Assembly (NCBI GenBank): GCA_013396915.1
Contig: VWZL01000904.1
Location: forward strand, 5,245-69,244
DNA: 64,000 nucleotides
Reading direction: 5' to 3'
Source: Stercorarius parasiticus
Lineage: Eukaryota > Chordata > Aves > Charadriiformes > Stercorariidae
Shown: one piece after another, positions 49,350 through 62,434 of the stretch
Layout of the letters: every line of letters starts with the position of its first letter
Position numbering within the stretch: position 1 is the first letter of the stretch
Program-made: the position numbers and the translations under genes
The notes under the pieces: model-generated
What the model saw: the letters and a program-made list of their open reading frames with translations, nothing else
The model's database searches: none
What the model was told of the DNA's origin: nothing

Positions 49350-50078
49350 GCAGAGATTTTATGTGCGCGACTGAGGATATGGACCGGGTTAAAAACTGTC
49401 TGGATGGCCGTGCCCAGAGGGTTGTGATTAATGGGGTGAAATCTTCTTGGTGGCCGATCACCGGCAGTGTCCCCCAGGGCTCTGTTTTGGGGCCGGTTTT
49501 GTTTACTATCTTTATCAATGATCTGGATGAGGGGATTGAGTGCACCCTCAGTAAGTTCGCAGACGACACCAAACTGGGTGGGAGCGTTGATCTGCTTGTG
49601 GGTACGAAGGCTCTACAGAGGCTCCTTGACAGGCTGGATCNNNNNNNNNNNNNNNNNNNNNNNNNNNNNNNNNNNNNNNNNNNNNNNNNNNNNNNNNNNN
49701 NNNNNNNNNNNNNNNNNNNNNNNNNNNNNNNNNNNNNNNNNNNNNNNNNNNNNNNNNNNNNNNNNNNNNNNNNNNNNNNNNNNNNNNNNNNNNNNNNNNN
49801 NNNNNNNNNNNNNNNNNNNNNNNNNNNNNNNGCAGGGGAGGTTTAGATTAGATATTAGGAAGAATTACTTTACTGCAAGAGTGGTCAGGCACTGGAACAG
49901 CCTGCCCAGGGAGGTGGTTGTGTCACCATCCCTCGAGGTATTTAAGAAACGTGTAGATTTGGCACTTCAGGGCATGCTCTAGTGACAGAGATTGTAGGGG
50001 GTTTTTGTGTGTGTGTGTATGGTTGGACTCAATGATCTCAAAGGTCCTTTCCAACCATGAAGATTCTATGATTCTATA
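49350..50078 (+). mobile_element. CR1 LINE with readable RT, broken by assembly gap
   Basis: Plus-strand ORF2 sequence is open from at least 49319 to the gap. It shows the reverse-transcriptase blocks in order: [19 protein letters not shown], the [11 protein letters not shown] block, [20 protein letters not shown] and TKLGG. After the gap the ORF2 C-terminus continues in another frame ([20 protein letters not shown] to a stop at 49980-49982). Then comes a 3' UTR with a small (GT)n expansion (about 50005-50020) and terminal ATTCTATG repeats ending near 50078. The catalytic FADD motif is intact, so this is the youngest-looking LINE copy in the window. It is 5'-truncated inside the RT and so not autonomous. 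Confidence 0.95.
49641..49831. other. Assembly gap (191 N)
   Basis: A run of 191 N inside the CR1 copy. Flanking ORF2 frames differ (49319 frame before, 49467 frame after). The amount of ORF2 missing between the flanks should be much larger than 191 bp if the element is normal, so the N length is probably only nominal. Confidence 0.98.
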
Positions 50079-50199
50079 TAGGGAATTTATAAACCTCAGG
50101 TTTTCAACAGAAACCTGCCTCTGAAGCAGTGTTTGAGAACTAATTTCTCCCCCACAGAGAGCTAAGATTTCACCACAAACACATCCTCAAACTGGTTTA
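50079..50199. other. Unique non-coding sequence
   Basis: Short spacer between the CR1 3' end and a GC-rich segment. Nothing recognised. Confidence 0.5.
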
Positions 50200-50345
50200 A
50201 TCCTGACTCCCCAGCGTAGGCTGGGCATGGTGTCCGGCTGCCTCTCCCGGGATGGAGGAGCCTCTCGGTGAGGGGGTGCATGGTGGGGTGTCCGTGGTGG
50301 GCACTGGGTGGTGACGCCCGGCAGGAAAGACCACCACTCAGCTCC
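50200..50345. other. GC/CpG-rich segment 3' of CR1, unclassified
   Basis: Contains GTGTCCGGCTGCCTCTCCCG and GTGACGCCCGGCAGG, with about eight CpG in 150 bp. Overlapping 62- and 68-codon minus-strand frames are unrecognised and composition-driven. It could be an old repeat or a small regulatory island. Confidence 0.25.
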
Positions 50346-53300
50346 AACTCCCATGGGGCAACCTTCAAGAACCAAGTAGATTCTGACTTGGGACGTTTCT
50401 CTACAAGTTAGGAAGCACAGACGGATTCAGAATCCCTGTAGATAATTCCTGACACTTCCATAGGTACTTTTCAGGACTAACGTCATCTAAAGTAAAAAAA
50501 GAAAAAAAAAATCTTTAAAAATACGGACCTACTCAGAATTGATTCTTCAATGGAATATAGCAAATTTGAGCAATTAGTTGGTCAGAAAACCACATCTAAT
50601 TTCTCAGTGGGAAATGCAGAGAAGGAAAGTAACATCCTTTAAGATACTTTTTTAAAATCATAGACAGGCTTTCAAGTAAATGACAAGCTAGTAGAAAACA
50701 AAAAGATTTGAAACATCCTAATTCACTGAGGTTCATGAGAAAAAAACAATCTGAACTACCTTATGCGTTATCAACTATTTTATGTGCAAAATATTAGATT
50801 GGGTAATGTTGTACTTAATAGCTGAAACACATGCTCAGATGACAACTGGCACTGTCATGTTGGGGAAAAGACATATTTACCAAAACAGTTTTCCTGATCT
50901 TCTTAAAAATCCCACAAAAGCAAGCGCAATTTGAAAAAATGAAAATAAAAAATTGAATCGATTCCAGACAAACGTACCTGAAAAAGGATTCATACCTTAA
51001 ATAACAGAGGTCTGAACTTGCAGCACTGACATAGATAAATAGGTTGCCTAATAGGTTGTTTACTGTGTTATTGGACCTAGAGCATGATAAAATAAGCAGA
51101 AAAGGGACTGCATAAGCTTTATCTCCATAACAACCAAGAAAAGAAGGATTACAAAAGAGCATGGAAAAGCCACCTTCACAAAACAGGCTTTAACCTTAGA
51201 GCGATGGGAGCAGCACAGCAGAGTACTGCTGATGTCTAAATAAGAAAAGAGACAGTCTTGGCTCAAAACTGTTGCATCTCACACCAAGTTGGATGCTCCA
51301 GTTGGAATAATAGAAGTGTAAAGCTATCTGATACAGCAGTCATATGGAACAATAAGTTCTTTTAAAGGAATTTAATTATGATCAGTATGTTACAGAGGAA
51401 TAAAAGGCAGCATTGCATTGAAGTAACTTTCAGAATATTCCTGTACATCAAGAAATTGTTCACATATTACTTTCATTTAGCACGTGTCAGGGTATTAAGC
51501 CATTTCAAAATTAGCTAGTTTTTCTTTTTTTTCCCACAAGTTTGGTAATTCAAAAAGCTCTTCACTGTAGTTTGACCTAGCTGGGTGAGTTCTTTAAGGT
51601 TTTACAAGGAAGACAGCATTCAAAAGCAGTCTTCACAGAAGCCTCCTAGCTGAATAAAAAGGGGCACAGATGTTTGAAACGAAGGAGTCGTCCGGAAAGT
51701 AGACTCACTCGCAACCTGAACCTGTTCCTACTCAGAACGTTGGCAAAACTCCCGCTGGCTTTAATGAGCATGGGATCAGGACCTTGGCTTTTCTCTTTAG
51801 ATTATGAATTAAACTTCTTGATGTTAAACTACTTTTAGGAGGGAACTGCAGCTTTAATGTACAGGCCTTCAGTAACGCAACGTCTAGAAGAACCTTACTT
51901 TGGCCAGAAATCCTGGGGGCATTTTTCTTCCCCCCAGGCACGATAATTTGTCAATGGAAATAGTGCAGACCTGCTACAGGTGTATGTAGCCATGCAGAAT
52001 GGGCACAGCTACCCTGGCTGCCATTAGCAATTGTAGTTAGCTCTTCCCTTCTCTCACAGCCCATAAACCCTGTGCATGATCTCTCTCATCCAATGTCATC
52101 CCTGTGGATCAGAGGAAAAATGAGAATTACATTTCCTTGAAGAATTTAAAAATTCTTTTACCTGGGACTACTTTCATATGGAAAAAAAAATTTGAAAATG
52201 GCTATTTGACTTGGATATTTTTCCTACGCTATTTAATACTTGTGAAGAAGGGAAAGATAAGGGGACTTTTTTTTCCTAGCAAATAAGGGTTCTAGTAAAC
52301 AAGAAGTCATGGCATAGTTTTTCACACAAACATAAATCAATTTGGAGAGAAAAAGGCCATTTTCAGTAGTAAAGTTCTTTGTTAAACTAATTTCAGTAGC
52401 CCTAGAGAGCAACCCTGACCCATGCAGCACATCCCTTGTGCCTGCCCTTCCTACTTTGGATCCTCCAGCCTGCAGTAGAGAGCCGTCCTTATGCCTGTGG
52501 CAGCCACAGCAGAGCAAAGACAGACGGGATGCTTGCCTCAATTTCCTTGCACATGCGTGGTGCCCTTCAGCAGAACAGAAAAATCTTGGCTGGACTGAGC
52601 ACACTTGACCCAATATTGAGCCACTAACCTACCTACAGGAAGAACTTTCACAAAGACTTCCAATCCAAATATCAATTAAAATTAGTCTAGGCAGTCGTAC
52701 TACGGCTATGTGTACAAAGCAAATAAACTGAGAATGGATACAACTGCAACTGCTACAATTAGCAAATATGTATGTAAGATTTATTCAAGCACTAGTCATT
52801 CAAGACATTATTTATTCCTCTTTTCCTTGCTGCCATATGTCTCAATCAAGTCATAATTCCATTACTACCTGTGCCAAAATATCTGAATTGCAAAATTCTT
52901 TCTCCAAAACAATGTGTAAGAAATGCAGTTGTAAAAATTCTGCCAAGGTTGATGTTTCATATTTACTATTTCAGTATTACTTTTACGCTGGGATGTGTAA
53001 CTTCAAATGTAAGACAGAAGTAAAGTATTTTTAGTCATTTTGCTTTTTTTTTTTTTTTTGTATTTTTAATGCTCTGCTCTGCTGAGTACATGAAGGCAGT
53101 GATACTAATCAGAGGCAAATGAGGAACGAATGTTTAGCAGATGCAGGTGTAAAGCTGCTTAGGTATGACTGGAGCTAGACTAGCCTATTCAGGTACTAAC
53201 GCTGAAATACTACCTACCAAATTAACTCTGCACCAGGAATACTGGAAGTGGCTGGTTTAGCTTCAGTAAAAGCCCAAAGTAATCAGTAGATTAAATCTGT

Positions 53301-56300
53301 TGACAAAAGCCCCTTTTAAATCTCACACAACTGGATGTGTGTCTTCTCACTCTGGGTACAAGTAGATTCAGACACATTGCTATCATGACTGAAATGTGGA
53401 AGAAGGGCTCTCGATGTAAAATCTTCCATCACCAACTCTAGCAGATTTCAAATGATACATTCACAAATCTGTTTTGCATAAACTTGCTCTGAGGTACTCT
53501 TACCGAATAGCTGAGTGGGAAAATATCATACTAGCACTAATAGAGTTTGTTATTCAGATCATCTTGATATCTTTCCATTTGGTAGCATTTGAGAAATACT
53601 GAAGTTTTATACCAAACCTTACAAACATGTATAATAATGATAAAGTGTTAGACCATACTCATTAGTGTGGTTCTTTTGGAAGACTGGAACCCCTTCCCAG
53701 AGTGATACATACACATTCCTCCTGCACACCGTTCATAAGCAATTTTCCTGAAAGCAATTGTTTCTTTGCAGACTAGTGTGCAAATCCTACTTATTAAGTT
53801 TACAAAAGGTTAATGATGAAGAAATAATTTAAGATATAACCAGTATCTGGTAGATGACCTCATTTGCTTTCACAAGAGAGTTCTTATCTTTTCTTAGAAG
53901 AGAAGATAAATGTCACAAATGACCATCACATACCTAGACAGATACACATACAAAGTATGCTAACATTTTATTCAGCTGTGACATAATGAAAGGTTACATT
54001 TGCTGATAGATTTTTAGCAACATATTAGTTATGACAAACCTCTCGTGACTGTCCTGACGACACCAAGGGAAAGCCTCCTATTAGTATCTCTCTGAAATCC
54101 GCCAAAGTCAAACCACAAGGGGGCAAAACATAAAGCAAAGGACTATCTTGATGAATTCAGGGAAGTTCTAAGATTTTCGATTATGTTTGGAGTTTGGGGG
54201 TCTTTTGCTAAATGATTATATTTTAAGTGCCAGATATGATGCTAAGGCAGTGTTGCAGCTGTTATTGTTAGGTAACTAGGTACAGCCATGATGGGACTAT
54301 TCTGAGACAGCCACCAACATCAAACACTAATTTATTTATGTGCTACTAATGGGCAATCTATCTGTTAACAACTGAGTCATGCATTAATCAAACGTATTAG
54401 TCAAGCCCGATGCCATGATTTAGGCTCTGGTGACTGCAAATTTTATCGTTCTTAGTCTCTGAGGTCAAGATGTTTGATAAAGGGAGCCAGAACAGAACTG
54501 TGTCTCTTCTTTCTTCCTTAAGCTCTATTGGAAATGATTGGCATTTCTATATACTTTTCCTGTGGTTCAAGACCAGTTAGGTCCAAAGGGTTGCTTTCTC
54601 GTTCCATACATCAGAACTAGTCTGTTCTAGCTTATTCGGGTGGGCATGACCTGCCAGCTGCCAGTCCATTCACGTCTCTTCAAATGTGTGTTGCATGCTT
54701 GCAGGGAGGACGCCAGACATTTGATTCCTTCAAACAGTTGCAGGACAATACTGTTAAACTTAGTTTGACTGTTTTTATGTAACTATGCTAATCAAGCAGA
54801 TATTAAAAAATACTTCACTACCTTCTTTACCTCAGGCAGGCTTACAAAAAGTCTGGGTGCAAGGCACAAAGAACATGTTACACAAATTAGCCTTCATGTT
54901 GCAAGAGTAACAGTTTATAGACCAAACATAAATATGTTGTGTGTGTGCATATACATATATATATATATGCACAAACTTACTAATGAGACCAACAGGTCAA
55001 AAAAGTAAACATTATAAACTTGCCAAGACACTACAGAAACTTTCTTTTTTTGGATGCAATTTCTAAATGTCAGCAAAATATGAGACATTATATCAAAATC
55101 TTATTTAAAGATAAATTTCAAAGGAAACAAGACCAAAAAAGAAGGTGATCCAGACAGGGCACATCTGCATAACAGCAAACCAACCCATTCTTTACAGTGA
55201 GGGAAGCACTTGATCCTTAATAATTAAGAGCTAGACTGAGATTTTCTTCCAAATCTGTATAGCTGTCTACAACATGATGTACATATTGCACTGTTGGCTG
55301 TACTCCTCCATGACTGAATAAGATCCGGCTATGTTCAGTATCAAATTCATATGCCCAAATTCATAACAAAACTGTTTCCTCCTTCATGAATCTGCAATCT
55401 AAATAATACTCCCTGCATTTGACAAGATTTAGGTGATCAACACCAGCAGGATAGCAGTGTCTCAGAAGCATTTCCGAAACCCTGTTTGAACCTAGCTCAG
55501 CTATGAGCAAAATTAGTTTGGCCAATTTACATATATGATTAAGAACTCAGAGCAGGAAAGTTTCACAAAGCTAAAGCAGCTCAGTTAACATCCCGAAGAG
55601 CCTCGAAGGCAAGAACCGTTCCTCAGGCAATGAGTTTTTTAACAACTTGGTGACTATCCTGCACACAACAGGAATTCACAATGTCTGCAGATAGCTCGTT
55701 ATTGCCTGCAAACTTACTGCCTTATCCCTACCTCTTTATATAAAAAGAGTTAAGTGAAGGTAAGTGAGCACAAACAGGCTCAAAAGATTAAATACTGGAG
55801 GAAGTTTTTTCCAAGGCACAAAGAAAAGTTAGGTACTTGTCTCTCTACACGTTTGCCTTCAATGAATCTTGCCATGAACCAGTGCAATGACATTTACAGC
55901 AACGTAATTGTGACACGATGCTAGCTCATGGCAGCCTGATCTTCAGTGATGGAATTCAAGTAACACGATAGGGGCAGACAGATGGAGAAATGGCAGCTCC
56001 TTTCTCAGCATCTCAGCTCTGGGAAGTCATTCCTGTCTGTACATATTTCTGGGGTGGCTGCATGAAAATAACACCATCGGGCTACTACTGGCATGCTGTA
56101 ATTGTGCCATAGTGTAATATTGGATCTGCCAGAAATATCACAGACTGATCTTGTCTCCCGAGAGTCAGGAGAGTGAATTCCACAGCGTTTCTGGTGCTGT
56201 GCTGCATATTCAGTCAATTTGCAGTTCGATACAAGCACTAGGCAAAGTCACACAGTGACGAGCCGCAACAAATAACACCCTGTTCCCCTTCAGTCTAGGC

Positions 56301-57661
56301 GGTCAGGGACTTTGCTTTTCCCTGGCAGCCATCACTGCCCTCTCTGCTGCCTTAGTCCACCCATTCACACCTCTTTTTTCTCTTCTCTCTCTTTGCTAAA
56401 AGAACCACATTAGGTCTTCCTCTCCCTCTGAGAATACAAACGTTCAGATTACCTCCTTATTCTGGGTTTAAAGCCTATATAAATGCCAACAACTGGAGCC
56501 CTTTGTCTCATTCCCATGACCCGTGCATGCTTTCCATGAAGTCTAGGGACAGCTGTAATTTCAGGCTCTTAAAATACCCACATATCTCTTCAGGATTCAG
56601 TCAGATTACAATACTTATGCTCTCTGACAGTCCTTTCTGGAGACCTCATGCTCTGCTCTCTTCCCCGGGAGCAGTTGGGTGTGGACACAGGGCCATCGCA
56701 CTGTGTGCTTCTCCTGCCGCGAAAGTGCAAGGCATAGGCTGCGCTGCCTCAGCATAAACTGTGCCAGAATAGTTCTTTTTAAATACAGTTTTGTAATTTA
56801 AACAGCAGCTTTCTCTTTCAATAGTATTTGTTTTCTGACCTTCTTATTACATCTTCCCAGAAATGCTGGTCACCTGTGCTACCACTGCACCGTCCTGGCC
56901 ATACCCAATAAAGTTGTCAGCGTAATATCCAGATACTGGTAAGGTAAGTCTATCTGTGAAGAAATAAGAGGTTGTTGGCATCAAAATTGCTGTCTGCAAG
57001 AAAATTCTGTGAAGTAAAGTCTGGTTTGGCCACAACAGGGTACGTGGTATCTCAGTCTTTGCTTTACTAAATCTGGAGAGACAGGAGAGGGGTGGAATTG
57101 GTACATATCATAGCAAGCAACACGCCTGCTAAGGAAGGATTAACTTGATCCAAGGGGAGAGAGGTCAGAGGAGACTGAGATGCCTCCAGAGGGCTTGATC
57201 ATGAGGAAGTGCTTAGCAATCTACTAACTCCTCACCAATAAATGACTGGTTATTTTTTTGACCCTTACATCACTAGACAACACTAGTTCTTGCCCAATTC
57301 TAATATTAAAAAAATATATATAACTATTCATATAGTTTTACATTTCGTATGATGTTTAAAGACCAGAATTTAGAGAAATTAAATATGTGCCATTAAATAT
57401 GTGGCTTTATTAATTAGCAGTATTACCTCCATTCTGCTTGTCGTGTCATTTTGTACATTACAGTTATAGCAAGACAAGATTAGAGAAAATAGTCACCACA
57501 ACATAGGATACATCTAGATTAATATTTTAGTTTGAAACAGTAGTTCAGTTTTGAAGCTTAGGCAGGCCTCATCGCACCATTTCCCCCACTCTGGTCTGGA
57601 CTGCAGAGCAGCACCTTTGAGCAAAGTCAATGGACAGTTGTGTTGTCTCCTTAGAGTATCT
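50346..57661. other. Unique AT-rich non-coding sequence
   Basis: No gene or interspersed repeat supported over about 7.3 kb. Contains T16 at 53044-53059 and a TA-rich near-palindrome at 54945-54972. The 126-codon minus-strand frame at 52233-52613 is unrecognised. The absence of recognisable repeats from about 53 to 56 kb could reflect conserved non-coding sequence, but that is only a guess. Confidence 0.5.
54945..54972. repeat. TA-rich near-palindrome
   Basis: GTGCATATAC...ATATATGCAC: 28 bp, self-complementary apart from one mismatched pair. It continues from a (GT)n run at 54937-54947. Typical of TA/TG microsatellites. Confidence 0.7.
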
Positions 57662-58092
57662 CAGAGAATCACAGAATGGTAGGGGTTGGAAGGGACCTCT
57701 GGAGATCATCTAGTCCAACCCCCCTGCCAGAGCAGGGTCACCTAGAGCAGGCTGCACAGGGCTGTGTCCAGGCGGGTTTTGAATGTCTCCAGAGAAGGAG
57801 ACTCCACCACCTCTCTGGGCAGCCTGTGCCAGTGCTCTGCCACCCTCAAAGTAAAGAAGTTCCTCCTCATGTTGAGATGGAACTTCCTATGTTCAAGTTT
57901 GTGCCCGTTACCTCTTGTCCTGTCACTGGGCACCACTGAAAAGAGCCTGGCCCATCCTCCTGACACCCACCCTTTAAGTATTTATAAGCATTGATAAAAT
58001 CCCCCCTCAGCTGTCTTTTTTCCAGACTGAAAAGACCCAAATCCCTCAGCCTTTCTTCATAGAAGAGATGTTCCAGTCTCCTAATCTCCAGT
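57662..58092 (-). mobile_element. CR1 LINE, 5'-truncated, one frameshift
   Basis: Read on the minus strand, the copy starts near 58092 with [20 protein letters not shown], continues [20 protein letters not shown], then shifts frame near 57945. It continues as [20 protein letters not shown] and ends in [19 protein letters not shown] before a stop at 57742-57744. The 3' UTR and octamer tail run to 57662 (plus strand AGAATCACAGAATGG). The peptide differs in sequence style from the 62-kb copy ([12 protein letters not shown] against SRACCNKTRGNG), so it belongs to a different CR1 subfamily. Its 5' end lies about 24 bp from a (GACA)n microsatellite. Confidence 0.95.
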
Positions 58093-58115
58093 ACACAGAC
58101 ACTGAAAAACCACAA

Positions 58116-58142
58116 AAAGACAGACAGACAGACAGATAGATG
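58116..58142. repeat. (GACA)n microsatellite
   Basis: About five to six GACA units passing into GATA, placed just beyond the 5' truncation point of the CR1 copy. Confidence 0.85.
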
Positions 58143-61100
58143 GCAGTGTTCAGCTCTACAAGGTTTTTTGTAGATCTTGAGATGTTCAGCTCTTTCCCAA
58201 AACTTCAGTTCCCAGGGTTATGTTATTACCTGAGAGTCTCTGGTTTCGTTAGAATAACGTAAACTTTTAGTTCTGAGGAGTTCACAGAAAAACGTAATAT
58301 TTTTAACTATCATGACTTTAAAACTAATCTCATTATTTGGCAACTTTCCCTTTGATTTTTTAATGCTTCTTTCCCTTTGATTTTTTTGTATCTTCTAATT
58401 ATTTTTTCTAGTGATAGTGACCCAGAATAATCTGTGCCAAGCTTGATTTTGACAGAAAATTGAACTGACACCAATGATAACCACCTATTTATATGTCTAT
58501 GCCTATATTTATATATGTGTTTTATATATATATATCTATATGTAGTTTGTAAGATGTGGCAACATGCACAAAATAGCTTACCACTGATGAGCTAGTTACT
58601 CTAGCCTTGTTTCAACACTATTACTATTCAGTAAAAAATTAGCAACATTTTAAATGCTTGCAGAAATTATGTGTTCTAGATTCAAACTAAAACATACAAA
58701 TTTACCCCCAAATTAAACCAAATTGTGCAGAACATTCTAGCACTGCTTATCTGACATTTATTTTCTGAAATATGACTTTTTGATGGTTCATTTAATAATA
58801 ATCTTGTGCATATGATGAGAAGTTCAAAGGTTCTCATCTTTCATCTGAAAAACTAAAGCCATTAGAACCAGAAATAATATGTGAATGGGAAAAGAGCTTG
58901 CTCGCTCCCTCTCTCTTTCATACATGCATGCGTCATATGAATCCCATACATTGCCTATTAACCCATCTAGAAAATTCTGAATTGGAAACTGAAAAGATTT
59001 CTAGAGTACGGGCTACTGATCATTAGTTATATTGATTGATATTTTGCTTGAAAATAGAAGCAAACCTGTATGCTTCATTTGTATTATCTTTTTGACATGG
59101 ACTAACTGATCTGAATTTCAGAACGTTAACATAACCTTGTTATAATAAAAACATGATATTTTAAATGCAATGGAAAACACAATTAACCTAAGGGTGGTGG
59201 TGAGGGAGGAAATTCTTTCTTAACTGAGTAGCTCACATAAGAGTCAGATGTTGCTAATGAAATACATTTAATAGAAACTCAGTTTGGCTTTGAATACAAA
59301 AGGGAATCTATGGTGAACATTCTCCATGAGTCATACATGTTTTTCATGAGATAAAGGGCTTGTGTAGTTTGAATGATTATGTGTTTTTCTTTTTACAAGC
59401 CTGTTTGTATAAAAATAATATATCATACTTTCCCCAAATCCAAGATGAGCCAAACTGGAGTCACGTGAGCCTCAGGCAACAGGAGACCTCCATATGACTG
59501 CTGTGTTTTCTTGCCAGGAGACCAGGAATAGCTGATATGGCATTGTGTAAGGGTCCAGTGTCCAAATGGTCCAGCACTTAGTCCTGAGCTACCCTCTGCA
59601 TTTAGGGAGAGGCACAGATACATAGCACCTCCTCTGAATTCATCCAGCCCAGGAGCTGTGGATGCTGAATTCATGCAGCCCAACAACGGGCAGGGAGATG
59701 TCAAAGCACGCAACCTGACCCTACGTCTGCAGAAAATTGGTTTGAGATGGCCACACAGACCGTCATCTAAGAAAGACTTTGTGTTACCTATGCTGTCATC
59801 TGTGATGAAGATACCATCAAAAGAGACCGGATCCTGTATTGACAAGTGTGACTAATCAGTGAGCACTCTGAGACTGTGGCATCCCCCGCTCCTGCCAGCA
59901 CTGTCGTGCTCACTTTGCACCACAGATAAAGAAAGAGCAAAGAAAGATCTCATCTTAGGAAATTTTTCATGCTGGGTGATGCCTGCGACCAATTAGTTTT
60001 TCTGGGAAATGATGCAGTCATTTCTAAAAGCGAGAGCAGATGCAATATACAGCTTTACCTACGTGAAGCCTGGCAGTCTTACTGTAAACCTCTCCTGACC
60101 TCACGCTTCCGAGGTGGCAGCTGACATCGGTCAGAAGAGTTAATTCATACCCCTCACATGAAATTTTATCAAACCTGTGAAAACTTACTCAGATTCAGCC
60201 AAGTGATAAATCTCTGGAAAACCTCTAGTCCAAGGACTTTTTTGCTCAATTTCCTGTCTCTGACAGTGACCAGTAGCTTGATGAGAAGTATCAGAAAAGG
60301 CTAAGTATGTGGTACCCCTTCCTTGGCATGCATCCAAGCCTTGGCCAGGACATTGAAGTTATCCTTAGACAGTGATCTCGATCCACTCTTGATTTCTTAA
60401 AAGCAATCGCAAAAGCTTTGGATGCTCACCTAAGCTCTCACAAAGATCAACTGAACAAAAAATAAGAAGAAAGGAATACTAATACTTTTTTTCTTCTTCT
60501 TTTTAACAAAATTTGAAGGGGTTGAAGGAGTTAAAGTACAATCCAGACATGTAACAAAATGCAGGGGAAAGGGAAGAAGAATACAGATAAAAAAAGATAA
60601 AATATAATTTTCCCACAGGACCACTTATCACATAATTAATGACCATATCATAATATGCTTTCACAGGTAACAAATAAAATTTCTACATACAAATTATTAG
60701 CAGCCATTTTCCAATTATCAGGTGTTTTGCAAGGTAACCAAAATAGTGTTCCTTAATAAGGAAACTTGGTTACTGAGCAGAAGTTAATATAAAAAACATG
60801 AAATGGTACACAGAATAAAGACATTCACAGGTTTAAGACAGTATGTTTTGTTTTGCTAATTTATAATGATTGTATAATTAAAAAAGATTTTAGAATAATA
60901 GTTTAAACCAATTTAATTTACAATACTGATTTCAGTTCATTAATACACCAGCAGTTTTGAAATGGAAAAAAAAAATTCTTTTGAATCAAATAAAGAGTGG
61001 AAAATCAGACTTTCTTTCTATAAATCTTTATTAAGGTCCTGTCATGAAATAAGAGGATATAAGACAATATCTCTGCTGTTTTTCTCCAAGCCCCAGATAA

Positions 61101-62434
61101 GGATTTGATCCATGTTCAGTACAAGAGCATACAATGTCAACGTACATATAAGAGCTGTATGGAACAAATTGTGGTAAAAAGGTAGAGATAATTCTATGGT
61201 TCCACCTTGGTGATCTGTTTTCTCCTTTTGTGAATGTAAGGACAGTGAATGTTGTCTTTTAATGATTTAATAACACATATGGATCACTTTTTTAATACAG
61301 AGAAAAGAAACGCCTCCTTCATGTACAAAGGTCAATTATGCCTTGAAGGCTTGTAGAAATCAATGTAACAGTGATAATGAAAGGTTACAATTCAGATGAA
61401 GCCTAGCTATATAAGTTAAAATCCAATAATGAAAACTTGAGAAGTTCTCAAGATAAAGCCAACAGTTATAACTCTAACTAATAAAAAAGTCCTTCCAAGT
61501 AGCTTCTCCAACATTAAAAAAATTAATATAAATTTTGTGTTTGAGATAAATTCTTAAGTCTGCTCAGAGAGATAACCAAATTACAAACTTATTAAAAGGC
61601 CATCTGAGCCTCATACCCATGCATGACTGCATATTTTAACTGGAATTAAAAATGGTCACCTGATCTCATTTTCAGTAAATAAGTGGAAAGTCATTTTCCT
61701 AGTTAAAGTGGTGCCCACTAATGTTACTACAGATAAGGGTCTGTCAGCGTTTTCATTATGCAATCCTATTTTTAGAGATTTAATGCAAGTTGGCTGTCAA
61801 ATCCAGTTCATCATTGAAATAAGAAATACAGTGACTCAGACCAGTGAATGTGCTTTAATACAAGGAAAGAAATCTTGTGTTTAACAGTATTTAGGTTGAG
61901 AGATGCAAACTAAATGTTTTTAAAGCAAAGGTTAACTACTGACCAAACATTTAAACTCAAATAGGTTTACAGGACCCTGGGGTCAAGTTATGCCCTGTTT
62001 TAATAACAACTACATTTTATGGCAGTTCTCATTTAGTAAAGATCCTAGTCATGTAGGTAACTTAAATGTATGAATTTTCCTTGCATGCTTAAGGCATGTA
62101 ATAGATATAAACAATTTATTGGGTTGGAGAAAGAACCTCAAAGGCACTTTGGAGTGCAGGTACAAAGAATGAGAAAAAGATCCTCAAAGCCCTATGAATA
62201 AGGAGCTATCTATGCTTAGGGAGTGAGACGCTTGGCTACAGTGTCTGACTGACTCTCTCCACATCTTTCTCTATCTGGGGTCCTGTGCAGCTGACTCTAG
62301 TCTTGCAAATGTGTCCACAAAAGACAGCAAGTGAGAGTCCTTTGAGCCATGAGCCAGCTTGTACATTTTCTTGGGAGTGGGTTTCAAATCTTCTCCCGTA
62401 ATCAAAGTAGAGATACAAGCTCAAGTCTTTCCCC
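58143..62434. other. Unique AT-rich non-coding sequence
   Basis: No gene supported. TA-rich run at 58516-58545. A 140-codon minus-strand frame (59423-59845) is unrecognised; within it, an 18-bp direct repeat with one mismatch (CTGAATTCATCCAGCCCA-type) lies at 59634-59651 and 59665-59682. From 60.4 to 62.1 kb the sequence is strongly AT-rich with very few open frames. Confidence 0.5.

Noticed and set aside
59423..59845. 140-codon minus-strand frame
   Set aside because: No family resemblance and no splice or promoter context; may simply reflect a locally GC-richer stretch.
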